From WTJD01 sp964225175 (GTDB lineage: Bacteria; Pseudomonadota; Gammaproteobacteria; Xanthomonadales; SZUA-36), in NCBI GenBank assembly GCA_964225175.1, contig CAXQNK010000070.1:1-64000 (forward strand): a stretch of DNA of 64,000 nt. The letters run 5' to 3'. The first letter of the stretch is position 1. Each line of letters begins with the position of its first letter. The notes beneath the pieces were generated by a model, which was given only the letters and a program-made list of their open reading frames with translations, was not told where the DNA came from and did no database searches. Position numbers and translations under genes: made by a program. This document shows, piece by piece, positions 51,247 through 60,296 of this stretch.

Positions 51247-53273
51247 TCGAGGCAAGCGCTGCGGCGCTGCGGGGTGCGCATCATGACGGTGAGGGCGTTC
51301 ATTTCTGTGTTTTCTCGAGCTGTGCCGAACGGGTGGAAGTCTCCCTGTTCGATGCCGCGCACCGGGAGACAGCGCGTCATAATCTCGAGGAGTCGGGGGA
51401 TGGTAACTGGCGTGGTTTTCTGCCGGGGCTCGGCCCGGGGCAGCGCTACGGCTATCGCGTGCACGGGCCTTATGATCCCGAGCGCGGGTTGCGGTGCAAC
51501 CCTAATAAGCTGCTGATTGACCCCTGCGCCCGGACGCTGGATGGCGCGTTTCGCTGGGCGCCTCCTGTCTATGATTTTCTACCCGGTTCTGCACCGGGCG
51601 CGCGTCAGCCCAATCAGCTAGACAGTGCCTCTTGCGTGCCAAAATCGGTGGTAAGTGATCACCCCGGAAAGGCCTCGCACGGTCCGCGCATCCCCTGGAC
51701 CGAGAGGGTGATTTACGAGCTGAACCTGCGGGGGTTCACGATGTGCCACCCCGATCTCCCGGGGGCAGAGCGCGGCCGTTTCTCGGGTCTGAGCAATGGA
51801 CAGATCCTGGATTATCTGTGTGCGCTGGGGATCACCAGCATCGAATTGCAGCCGGTGCATGCTTTTATTGATGAGCGGTTTTTGCGTGATGGCGGCCGAA
51901 GCAATTTCTGGGGCTACAACAGCATCAGCTACCTGGCCCTGGCCTCGCGCTATGCCCATGCTGATCCGGTCGCGGAATTCCTCGAAATGGTCCGGGCCAT
52001 TCACGATGCCGGCCTGGAGGTTATCCTCGACGTGGCCTACAACCATACTGCCGAGGGAGGTGCCGACGGGCCCACCCTGAGTTTTCGGGGTCTGGATAAT
52101 CTGGCCTACTACCAGGTCAATCCCGGGGCACCGGGCCAGTATCTGAACGCCAGCGGTTGCGGCAACACCATGAATGTCGATCATCCCGTGTTCCAGGACC
52201 TGGTGATGGACAGTCTCGATTATTTTCACAATACGCTGGGGGTCGATGGGTTTCGTTTCGACCTTGCCGCGAGCCTTGGCCGGTCAGGAGAGCAGTTCAA
52301 TCCGGAACACCCCCTGCTCAAGCGCATTGGCGCGGCCCCGGCTTTGAAGCATGCCCAGCTCATTGCAGAGCCTTGGGACATTGGCCATGACGGATACCAG
52401 CTGGGCCGGTTTCCCGGGCGTTGGTCCGAGTGGAATGACCGCTACCGCGATGCCTTGCGTCAATTCTGGCGCGGCGATGGCAGTGTAAGCGGTGACTTCG
52501 CCAGCGCACTGCATGGCTCCGCTGATGTGTTTGAACCCTCAGGTCGCGGACCCGGCGCCAGTATCAATTTCGTCACCAGCCATGACGGATTCACGCTGAT
52601 GGACCTGGTGAGTTACCAGCAGCGCCATAACCTTGCCAATGGCGAGGAAAACCGGGACGGGCACTCGCATAATTACAGCACAAATTTCGGGCATGAGGGT
52701 ATCAGCTCGAACCCGGAAATCAATGCAGCCCGTCGCCGGCAAAGACTTAATCTGCTCGCTTCGCTTCTGCTGTCACAGGGAACGCCAATGATCCTGGCCG
52801 GTGATGAATTCGGGAACTCCCAGCAAGGGAATAACAATGCCTATTGCCAGGACAACGAGATCGGCTGGGTGGACTGGAGCGGCCTGGAGAAAGATCCGGA
52901 TTTCCGAGCGCAGATACAGCGCTTGCTTGAACTCAGACGACAACTCCCGCTGTTGCGGCAGGGCCGCTATATCCATGGGCGTGATGGCCCGCGCATTGAC
53001 TGGCTGCACCTCGATGGACACGCCATCAACGCACACGAGTGGACACAGGTCGACGCCTTTATGTTGCGTGTGCTGACGCCCAGCCATGCCGAGCGGCCTC
53101 AGGGCGTTTTGTTGGTCATCAACCGTGCAGCCCTCAGCCGGTCATGCGCGCTGCCAGACGCACCAGGAGAACATTCCTGGCGTGTGAAATTTCAGACAGC
53201 GCCGTGGCAACCCGCGCAGATCTCGAGCGAGATTCCCCCGGGCTCCCTGGCCTGCCTGGTCAGCGGAGATTGA
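51243..53273 (+). CDS. glgX: Glycogen debranching enzyme GlgX
   Basis: 676 residues, GH13 subfamily 11. Cleaves alpha-1,6 branches of phosphorylase-limit glycogen. ATG 51243 overlaps the glgP stop as ATGA. Landmarks: GVHFCVFSSCAERVEVSLFD, GYNSISYLALASRYA, DVAYNHTAEGG, VDGFRFDLAASLGR (catalytic Asp), LIAEPWDIG (Glu), and NFVTSHDGFTLMDLVSY. Its end is seven bases from the convergent ppc stop; no terminator was seen. Confidence 0.95.
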   Translation: MIEASAAALRGAHHDGEGVHFCVFSSCAERVEVSLFDAAHRETARHNLEESGDGNWRGFLPGLGPGQRYGYRVHGPYDPERGLRCNPNKLLIDPCARTLDGAFRWAPPVYDFLPGSAPGARQPNQLDSASCVPKSVVSDHPGKASHGPRIPWTERVIYELNLRGFTMCHPDLPGAERGRFSGLSNGQILDYLCALGITSIELQPVHAFIDERFLRDGGRSNFWGYNSISYLALASRYAHADPVAEFLEMVRAIHDAGLEVILDVAYNHTAEGGADGPTLSFRGLDNLAYYQVNPGAPGQYLNASGCGNTMNVDHPVFQDLVMDSLDYFHNTLGVDGFRFDLAASLGRSGEQFNPEHPLLKRIGAAPALKHAQLIAEPWDIGHDGYQLGRFPGRWSEWNDRYRDALRQFWRGDGSVSGDFASALHGSADVFEPSGRGPGASINFVTSHDGFTLMDLVSYQQRHNLANGEENRDGHSHNYSTNFGHEGISSNPEINAARRRQRLNLLASLLLSQGTPMILAGDEFGNSQQGNNNAYCQDNEIGWVDWSGLEKDPDFRAQIQRLLELRRQLPLLRQGRYIHGRDGPRIDWLHLDGHAINAHEWTQVDAFMLRVLTPSHAERPQGVLLVINRAALSRSCALPDAPGEHSWRVKFQTAPWQPAQISSEIPPGSLACLVSGD

Positions 53274-53279
53274 TTGCGG

Positions 53280-56006
53280 TCAGCCGGTATTCTGAATGCC
53301 CAGCGCGATGCCGTTGACCGTCGCCTTCAGTACGTCCAGGATTTCGTCATCCTCCCTGCCGCTGTCGCGCCAGCGCTGCAACAGATCGATTTGCATGAGG
53401 TGCATGGGATCGACATAGGGGTTGCGAAGTCGGATGTTCCGGCGCAGCGTGTGCTCCTGTTCGAGCAGGCTCTTGGTCTGTTTGAGGTCCATGATGACGT
53501 CGCCCGCCCGAGTGAACTCGCTGATAATGTCGTCGAAAATCCAGTGGTGACCGGGATCCGCCAGCTGCGCGTATCGTTGACCGATATCGATAACGGACTT
53601 GCCCAGCACCATCTCCACGTCATCGACCATGCCACGGAAAAAGCGCCAGTTCGCATACAGGTCCCGGAGGGTCGGCATACCGATTTCTGCTGCCACCTGG
53701 CTCAGGGCCGTGCCAAAACCATAAACTCCGGGCAGTCCCAGCCGTACTTGAGCCCAGGAGAACACCCAGGGAATCGCGCGCAGATTCTCAATGCCAATTC
53801 CGCTGCGTCGCGACGCGGGACGAGAGCCGATGTTAAGCCGTTCGATGACGTCGATTGGCGTGGCGCTGCGAAAAAATTCCGGGAATTCCGGGGTCTCATA
53901 GACCAGCTTCCTGAAATGTGAGCGGGCGCGGATGGCCATGTCCCCCATGAGTTGCCGCATGTCGGCATCAGGGTGCTGCCCGATGTCAATGAGCGCGTGC
54001 TCGAGGATTGCGCCCGTCATCAATTCCAGGTTGCGCAGGGCCAGTGGCCGCATTCCGTACTTCTGGTTGATGACTTCGCCCTGCTCAGTGACGCGCAGGA
54101 ATCCCCGGACCGTCCCTGCCGGCGCGCCCGCAATTCCGTTGACGAGGTTGCCCGCACCTCGGCTCACGGTGCCGCCGCGACCGTGAAAGAAGACGATCTC
54201 CACGCCATGCTCGGCGCCCAGCCGGGCCAGACGATACTGGGCCTGTTGCAGGCTCCAGCGCGAGGACACCATGCCGCTGTCCTTGTTGCTGTCCGAGTAG
54301 CCCACCATGATGACCTGGCGATTACCTCTTTTTTGTAGATGGCGCCTGTAGACGCTGCTGTCGAGAAGATCGCTGAGAATGGCCGGACCCGCATCCAGAT
54401 CGTCGACCGTTTCAAGCAAGGGCGCGATATCCAGGCACAGTGCCTCAGGATCGGGCACAGCGGAAAGTTCAGCCAGAGCCAGGACGCTCAAGACATCATC
54501 GGCGCCCTGGGTCATGGAAACGATGAAGAGTCCGGTTGCATCCGGACCGAGCTGCCGGCGTGCCGTGTCGATCGCATGAAAAACCTGCAGCACATTGTTC
54601 GCCATGTCGCTGGGCGAGGTATCCGTGTCCTGGTTTACCCATGTGCCCGCATCGAGACGGCTCTGAAGAATTTCAACGCGATCGCGAGCGCTCAGGGTCA
54701 ACCAGCCGGCTTCGCCCAACAGTTGTCCGAGCACTTCCCGATGCAGTTCGGCGTCCTGGCGTACATCGAGAGTTGCGAGGTGAAATCCGAAAACCCTGAT
54801 CCGCATGAGCAGGCGCCTTGCACCAAACCAACCGGCATGCAGACCGCGATTGTTCTCCAGGCTGGCGTTGACGAGCTCGATGTCCTCGTGAAATTCTCCG
54901 ACATGGGCATAGCCGTGCGGCTCGTCATTGAGTGTCAATTTCAGACGCGATGCGACCAGGGTGAGAAAGCACCGGTAGGGCATTTCACGGTGTCGTTCAG
55001 GAATGTCCTGCGCAATTTCGGGCAGCCACGCCGAATAGGTCGCGAGGCGTTGTTCGAGTTCTGGCAGAAATCCGACCTCGCCGTGCGTTTGGCTCAGGTA
55101 GCGAGCCAGCCGGGTCACGTCCGGCAGGTATCTGCGAATAATGGCCCGCCTCTGACTCAGGAGCGTCTGAGAAATGGTCTGCGCGGTCACATTTGGATTG
55201 CCATCCATGTCGCCGCCCACCCAGGACCCGAATCTCAGCAGGTCGTCGCGCAGGTGCCCGGCGAGATCAGATCCGTAGTGCGCCGTCAATGCATCACTGA
55301 TGGACTCCGAGTATGCCGGTACAACTCGGTAGAGCACTTCGGTGAGGTAAAACAGAACATTGTCCAGCTCATCGGCGACCGTGGGCCGGGCATGTGGGAC
55401 CGCGCGAGTTTGCCAGCCTGACGTCACCGCATCGCGGATTCGGGCGCGTAAATTGCGTTCCTCGGCCGGGGTCAGTCCGGGATTGAGGCGTTCGACCAGA
55501 CGGTGAATGATGGAGTATTCCTTTTGCAGGATGCTGCGGCGAGTGGCCTCGGTTGGATGGGCGGTAAACACGGGCTGCAGCTGGAGCCGGTCGATGTGCT
55601 CGCTGAGCGCTTCGGGTTCGATTCCCTGGTCCACGAGCCCGCCGAGCACTGCATCAAGACTGCCTCTTTGTGGCGGGCCGTCATACTGCAGATACGTTCT
55701 GTTGCGTCGGATCCGGTGCACTTTTTCGGCCAGGTTGGCCAGTCGCAGATAGGTTGAGAACGCCTTGATGATTAATTTGAGCTGGGCAGCCGGCAACTCG
55801 GGCAGCGCCTGCTCGAGCGCGTCGGCGCTATGGGCCTGTCCTTCGCGCCGCAGAATCGCCGCCCGGCGCACAAGCTCGACCTGCTCGAGCAGTTCCGGAC
55901 CATGCTGTTCCACCAGCACTTCCCCGAGCATCTGGCCGAGCATGGAAATGTCATCCCGCAGTGGCCGGTCTTTTTCCGGCAGCTCCACGCTGCGAATTTC
56001 AGTCAT
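53280..56006 (-). CDS. ppc: Phosphoenolpyruvate carboxylase
   Basis: 908 residues, full length for the bacterial enzyme. Makes oxaloacetate from PEP and bicarbonate to refill the citric acid cycle. Catalytic His in LQPVFTAHPTEATRRSIL, the PEP-binding GYSDSNKDSGM, and FHGRGGTVSRGAGN; C-terminal residues NPYVDPMHLMQIDLLQR and the final NGIALGIQNTG are the invariant end. Convergent with glgX. Confidence 0.97.
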   Translation of the reverse strand: MTEIRSVELPEKDRPLRDDISMLGQMLGEVLVEQHGPELLEQVELVRRAAILRREGQAHSADALEQALPELPAAQLKLIIKAFSTYLRLANLAEKVHRIRRNRTYLQYDGPPQRGSLDAVLGGLVDQGIEPEALSEHIDRLQLQPVFTAHPTEATRRSILQKEYSIIHRLVERLNPGLTPAEERNLRARIRDAVTSGWQTRAVPHARPTVADELDNVLFYLTEVLYRVVPAYSESISDALTAHYGSDLAGHLRDDLLRFGSWVGGDMDGNPNVTAQTISQTLLSQRRAIIRRYLPDVTRLARYLSQTHGEVGFLPELEQRLATYSAWLPEIAQDIPERHREMPYRCFLTLVASRLKLTLNDEPHGYAHVGEFHEDIELVNASLENNRGLHAGWFGARRLLMRIRVFGFHLATLDVRQDAELHREVLGQLLGEAGWLTLSARDRVEILQSRLDAGTWVNQDTDTSPSDMANNVLQVFHAIDTARRQLGPDATGLFIVSMTQGADDVLSVLALAELSAVPDPEALCLDIAPLLETVDDLDAGPAILSDLLDSSVYRRHLQKRGNRQVIMVGYSDSNKDSGMVSSRWSLQQAQYRLARLGAEHGVEIVFFHGRGGTVSRGAGNLVNGIAGAPAGTVRGFLRVTEQGEVINQKYGMRPLALRNLELMTGAILEHALIDIGQHPDADMRQLMGDMAIRARSHFRKLVYETPEFPEFFRSATPIDVIERLNIGSRPASRRSGIGIENLRAIPWVFSWAQVRLGLPGVYGFGTALSQVAAEIGMPTLRDLYANWRFFRGMVDDVEMVLGKSVIDIGQRYAQLADPGHHWIFDDIISEFTRAGDVIMDLKQTKSLLEQEHTLRRNIRLRNPYVDPMHLMQIDLLQRWRDSGREDDEILDVLKATVNGIALGIQNTG

Positions 56007-56186
56007 CTTTCATGCCCTGTTGCCAAGCTGATTAAGCCATCAAGTGTAGCGAATTTCTGGGCTGAATTTCGCTGTGATTGCGGGTTCATAGCAGTGTCAG
56101 AGTCCTGTGCGCGGCCCGGCACGCTGCACTTTTGTTCCCCTTAGGATATTCTGGGCCGCGAAACACAGCAGCACAGCGGTGCACGG

Positions 56187-57839
56187 ATGGCTTTTTTCTT
56201 CAATATTCGGGGCGTAAAAAAGGCGTTAGGTGCATGCCGCGTGGCCTGCCTGCTTCTTTTGATTACCAGCCTGGCCGGTTCGTCCCAGGCTTTCGCCCAG
56301 CTTTCGATGATCGCGAGCAAAGACGAGGCCACCGAGCCCTTGGTGGAAGCTGAGCCGGTCGAGCCTGACGTTTTTTCCGACAGCCTGAATCGCCAGACGC
56401 CGCGATCCAGTGCCGTGCATTTCCTGCTCACTGCGGAAAACGGCGATTTCGAAACCGCGGCCCGCTACCTGGACATACGGAATCTGCCACGTCCGGCGCG
56501 TGACATGCTGGCCAGCGAATTGGCTGAGCAACTCTACGTGGTGATCAGCCGGGCGCTGTGGATCGATATCGAAACCCTCAGCGAAGACGCCAATGGCACC
56601 AGCGGGGACGGTTTGCCCTCCTACCGTGACCTTTTCGGAGAAATCCCTGTGGGCAATGAAATGATCCGCTTGCTGATGCAACGCGTGCCCGCCGAGGTGG
56701 ACGGACAGTTCATCTGGAAAATATCCAATGCAACGGTGGGTCAGATCCCGCGGATGTATGAGGCTTACGCCTACGTGGAATGGGTTGAGGATTTCAGACA
56801 GGCCTTTCCCTCCAAGTCTTCCTTCCTGGGTGTGGAATCATACAAGTGGACGCTGTTGCTGCTTACGCTGATCGTAGTGTGGCCCGTGCTCTGGCTTATC
56901 AGCGTGGGCGTCTCGCGGCTGATCAGTGGCCCAGCCTCGGGTTTTTACCCGGAAGTCAGAAAACTGCTGACCCGGCCGCTGCCACTGTTGGTCCTGTATT
57001 TCGTGGTCACCTGGATGTTGCGGGAATTAGGGGTGGGCGCGACCGCGCAGAAGATTCTCCAGGCACACACAGTGTCCACGATCATTACCGTGTGGGCCTT
57101 GTTCTGCGTGATCGATCTGGTACGCGCCATCCGGCGTGAGCGATTCAAGGCCATGGGGCGCGACGACGCGTCGGTGCTGGGGCGCCCGCTTGCCAATGCG
57201 CTGAAACTTCTGGTCGCCCTGTTGGCGGCATTGGCATGGCTGAGCAACGTCGGCGTGGATATTTCTGCCCTGTTGGCGGGGCTGGGTGTGGGTGGTATCG
57301 CGATGGCCCTGGCATTGCAGAAACCCATTGAGGATCTGTTTGGGGCACTGACCTTGTATTCGCAACGTCCCATCGGGACCGGCGATTTGTGTCGCTATGG
57401 CCAACATTTTGGGCGCGTGGAGGAAATCGGTTTGCGGTCTACCCGGATTCGTACACAGAGCAATACGGTCGTTTCGGTACCCAACTCGCGCCTCGCTTAC
57501 GAGGATATCGAGAACATTTCCGCCCGACGCAGCATCTGGTATCGGCCATTGCTGCGGTTGCGCATCGACACCACACCGGAACAGATCAGGGCGATTGTCG
57601 ACCACATTCGGGCCCTGCTCATGGAAGACTCGCGGGTGCTCAACAATGTGCTGCGTGTGCAGTTTCGCCAGTTCGGCGAATACTCTCTGGATGTCAAGGT
57701 CCACGCTTACATCGATACCACCGATTTCACGAAGTACCTTGAAATTGCCGAGGAACTGAATTATCGGATTCTGGAGATGGTCCACGAGGCAGGCGCGGCA
57801 CTGGCCTTGCCGGATCGAGGTCAGCTGGGTCGGGAGTGA
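56187..57839 (+). CDS. MscS/MscK-type mechanosensitive ion channel
   Basis: 550 residues. A signal peptide (about 1-38) is followed by a periplasmic domain of about 170 residues, then TM segments around 220-330. The pore helix and following beta domain are clear: ISALLAGLGVGGIAMALALQKPIEDLFGALTLYSQRPIGTGD, with VSVPNSRLAYEDIENIS and RQFGEYSLDVKVHAYIDT in the C-terminal domain. Releases solutes when membrane tension rises. Larger than MscS (286 residues) because of the N-terminal extension, as in medium-size MscS-like proteins. Divergent from ppc. Confidence 0.92.
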   Translation: MAFFFNIRGVKKALGACRVACLLLLITSLAGSSQAFAQLSMIASKDEATEPLVEAEPVEPDVFSDSLNRQTPRSSAVHFLLTAENGDFETAARYLDIRNLPRPARDMLASELAEQLYVVISRALWIDIETLSEDANGTSGDGLPSYRDLFGEIPVGNEMIRLLMQRVPAEVDGQFIWKISNATVGQIPRMYEAYAYVEWVEDFRQAFPSKSSFLGVESYKWTLLLLTLIVVWPVLWLISVGVSRLISGPASGFYPEVRKLLTRPLPLLVLYFVVTWMLRELGVGATAQKILQAHTVSTIITVWALFCVIDLVRAIRRERFKAMGRDDASVLGRPLANALKLLVALLAALAWLSNVGVDISALLAGLGVGGIAMALALQKPIEDLFGALTLYSQRPIGTGDLCRYGQHFGRVEEIGLRSTRIRTQSNTVVSVPNSRLAYEDIENISARRSIWYRPLLRLRIDTTPEQIRAIVDHIRALLMEDSRVLNNVLRVQFRQFGEYSLDVKVHAYIDTTDFTKYLEIAEELNYRILEMVHEAGAALALPDRGQLGRE

Positions 57840-57927
57840 GGACACACTGGCTGCCAGCAAAAAGCGAAGTGATTCCGGTGTATTTCAGGAGCTGCTGCGC
57901 GCGTGTTTTCATTGCCCGGGTCGGTTC

Positions 57928-60285
57928 ATGAGATTCAGGCGGGGCTGGTGGATTATTCCGGGTGTGTTGCTCGTGCTGCTGAGCCAACAACCGGCGCAGG
58001 CGAGAACCCAGCGTGACTGCACTGTGTGTCCTGCGCTGGTGCAACTCGAGGCGGGAAGTTTCGAGGTCGGCTCGGACCCTGGTGCTGTACAAAGGCCTTT
58101 TTTACCCGCGGATCGCGTCGAGGTCGAACAGCCAAAACAGCGCGTTAACTTGCACCGCCCATTCGTCATGGGCAAGACGGAAGTCACCGTCGCCGAGTAC
58201 CGGGCATTCATTCTCGCGAGCCAAAGGCCTGCAAGCACGTGCCTGAGTTTTGATTTTGCTGACGGCAAATGGAAAAACGAGGGCGCCACGTGGTTCGCGC
58301 CCGGCTTTGAGCAGGGAGACGACCATCCGGTGACTTGCGTGAGCTGGGAGGATGCCATCGCCTACACACAGTGGCTGTCTGAAGAGTTCGGTCGGGGTTA
58401 TCGCCTGCCTTCTGAGACTGAGTGGGAGTATGCCGCCCGGGCTGGCACCCAGACGCTTTGGACTTGGGGTGAGGACAAGGATCTTGCTTGTGAATTCGCC
58501 AATGTCGCGGATGATTCGGGCCGCACGGCCGGTGTAGCCTCGTCCCTTGCCGGAGTTTTCGACTGCAATGATGGCCATCCATTCACCGCCCCGGCAGATT
58601 TTGGCCGCCCTAACCCCTGGGGTCTGCATGGCACCATCGGGAATGTCGGGGAATGGACGGCCGATTGCCTGGTGAGGTCGCTGCGGGGAATCCCTCTCGA
58701 TGGAAGCCCACGTCACGAACCTGATTGCTCGGATCGCACCATCCGAGGTGGCGCCTGGTTCAATCCGCCACTCTATAACCGGCCGGCTTTTCGGTATGGG
58801 ACGGGGCAGGATGAGGCCTATAACCTGGTGGGATTCCGGATTGCCGGTGAATCGGAGCCTCCGCCGGGGCAAGCGGTCGCAGCGACACAAACCCGTGGAT
58901 TGGGATTGCCCAGGGACGCTGAGATCCTGTTGTTTGCGGATGATGAATATCCAGACTGGCCACAGGTGGGGGAGCCGGAGCAGTTTGCCGCCGTGGACGG
59001 CATGCGAATGAAGTCATGGGTTGAGCGCCTCGCGGGTATTGCACGGGAGAGCAGAGATTCCGGTCAAGCCTACTGGGGCAGGCTGCCCGGCACGGAAGCG
59101 GATCAGAAAACCCGCAGGCTGGTGGCGGACGAATTAAGCGGCATGGGTTTCGAAATCGAGGAGCAAGCCTTTGTCCTTCCCGAGGACTGGACCCCCCGAG
59201 GCTGGCGCATGAGTTATGTGACCGGTGAGTCACGTCGTGACTTCAAGTCGGCGTATCCGGTAGGTGAAACTGCGGCAACGCCCGCAGAAGGACTGCGTGC
59301 GCCCGCCATTTGGGTGGGATTGGGGGCGGCCCCTGATTTTCTGGATCGGGACGTGGCAGGGAAAGCTGTAGTCATCTACAGCCAGTTTGTTCCGGGCGGG
59401 CGCAGCCATTCAGCGAGCCGCCGGGCGCGACTTTTTGACGCTAATGAGAGAGCTACGGCACTCGGCGCAGCCCTGATCATCAATGTCATGGGCGTGCCTG
59501 GCGATGCCCAGTTCAATCCGCTTGGCGCCCCCGATGCCCGCCACGGTGTGCCGCTGATGACCATCAGCCAGGATGAAGGTTTTGAACTGCGTGACCGTCT
59601 TGGCGCTGGCGAGACGGTATTCATCGAGCTGAGCCTGGACGTCGAGTTGCGCCGCGATGTGCCCACGGCCAATGTGATCGCCCGCCTGCCCGGCGCATCG
59701 CAGGAAGAAATCGTTTTGGCAGCGCACGGCGACGGCTTTTTTGAGGGAGCAATGGATAATGCCAGCGGCATCGCCAGCGGCCTGGAAATTGCGCGTTACC
59801 ATGCCGCCATACCCAGGTCGGATCGGCCCCGGAGCCTGGTATTTTTCCTGTTTCCCGACCACCATCACGGCGAGGTGGGCCTCAAACTCTGGGAATCCAG
59901 CCATGACTGGTCCCGAGTGGCTCTTGTCCTGACGCTGGAACACCCCTCGCAAACACAGCTGTACTGGTACAACGACGATCTGATGACATCCAATGCCATT
60001 GGAGCATTCCGCTGGCATGTCACCGGCAGCCCGATGCTCAGAGAGCTCGTGCTGACTTCATTGCGCAGGCATGGTGTTTCAACTTACCGGGTCATGAATG
60101 CAAAACCTAAGCTGACGCGCCGCGCGCCCGGTTTTCACATCATCGATCACGTCATTTATCACACGACTCTTGATGTTCCGGGGCTGGTCCCGGCCGAGGG
60201 CCTGGAGCGATCAACGCGCGCTTTCCTGGAGATCATCGATCGGGTGAATCGCATGCCGCTGGGGGCATTGCGGGCCGAAAACTGA
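57928..60285 (+). CDS. FGE-sulfatase-like / M28 peptidase-like fusion, secreted
   Basis: 785 residues with a signal peptide (about 1-26). Residues 36-305 are a formylglycine-generating-enzyme-like domain: GKTEVTVAEY, YRLPSETEWEYAARAG, GLHGTIGNVGEWTAD, RGGAWFNP; the copper-binding Cys pair of true FGE is lacking (NRPAFR stands where CRxAxR would be). Residues about 360-780 resemble an M28 zinc aminopeptidase with an inserted PA-type lid (450-560): H600, D610 (MDNASG) and H744 can be aligned with ligands, but the usual catalytic EE reads HHHGEVG. So both enzymatic centres look altered. Its job is unknown; likely periplasmic or cell-surface. Confidence 0.82.
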   Translation: MRFRRGWWIIPGVLLVLLSQQPAQARTQRDCTVCPALVQLEAGSFEVGSDPGAVQRPFLPADRVEVEQPKQRVNLHRPFVMGKTEVTVAEYRAFILASQRPASTCLSFDFADGKWKNEGATWFAPGFEQGDDHPVTCVSWEDAIAYTQWLSEEFGRGYRLPSETEWEYAARAGTQTLWTWGEDKDLACEFANVADDSGRTAGVASSLAGVFDCNDGHPFTAPADFGRPNPWGLHGTIGNVGEWTADCLVRSLRGIPLDGSPRHEPDCSDRTIRGGAWFNPPLYNRPAFRYGTGQDEAYNLVGFRIAGESEPPPGQAVAATQTRGLGLPRDAEILLFADDEYPDWPQVGEPEQFAAVDGMRMKSWVERLAGIARESRDSGQAYWGRLPGTEADQKTRRLVADELSGMGFEIEEQAFVLPEDWTPRGWRMSYVTGESRRDFKSAYPVGETAATPAEGLRAPAIWVGLGAAPDFLDRDVAGKAVVIYSQFVPGGRSHSASRRARLFDANERATALGAALIINVMGVPGDAQFNPLGAPDARHGVPLMTISQDEGFELRDRLGAGETVFIELSLDVELRRDVPTANVIARLPGASQEEIVLAAHGDGFFEGAMDNASGIASGLEIARYHAAIPRSDRPRSLVFFLFPDHHHGEVGLKLWESSHDWSRVALVLTLEHPSQTQLYWYNDDLMTSNAIGAFRWHVTGSPMLRELVLTSLRRHGVSTYRVMNAKPKLTRRAPGFHIIDHVIYHTTLDVPGLVPAEGLERSTRAFLEIIDRVNRMPLGALRAEN

Positions 60286-60296
60286 GACCTTCCGTA

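Noticed and set aside
54339..55421. 360-codon antisense frame over ppc
   Set aside because: Same reason: shadow of a highly conserved gene on the other strand.
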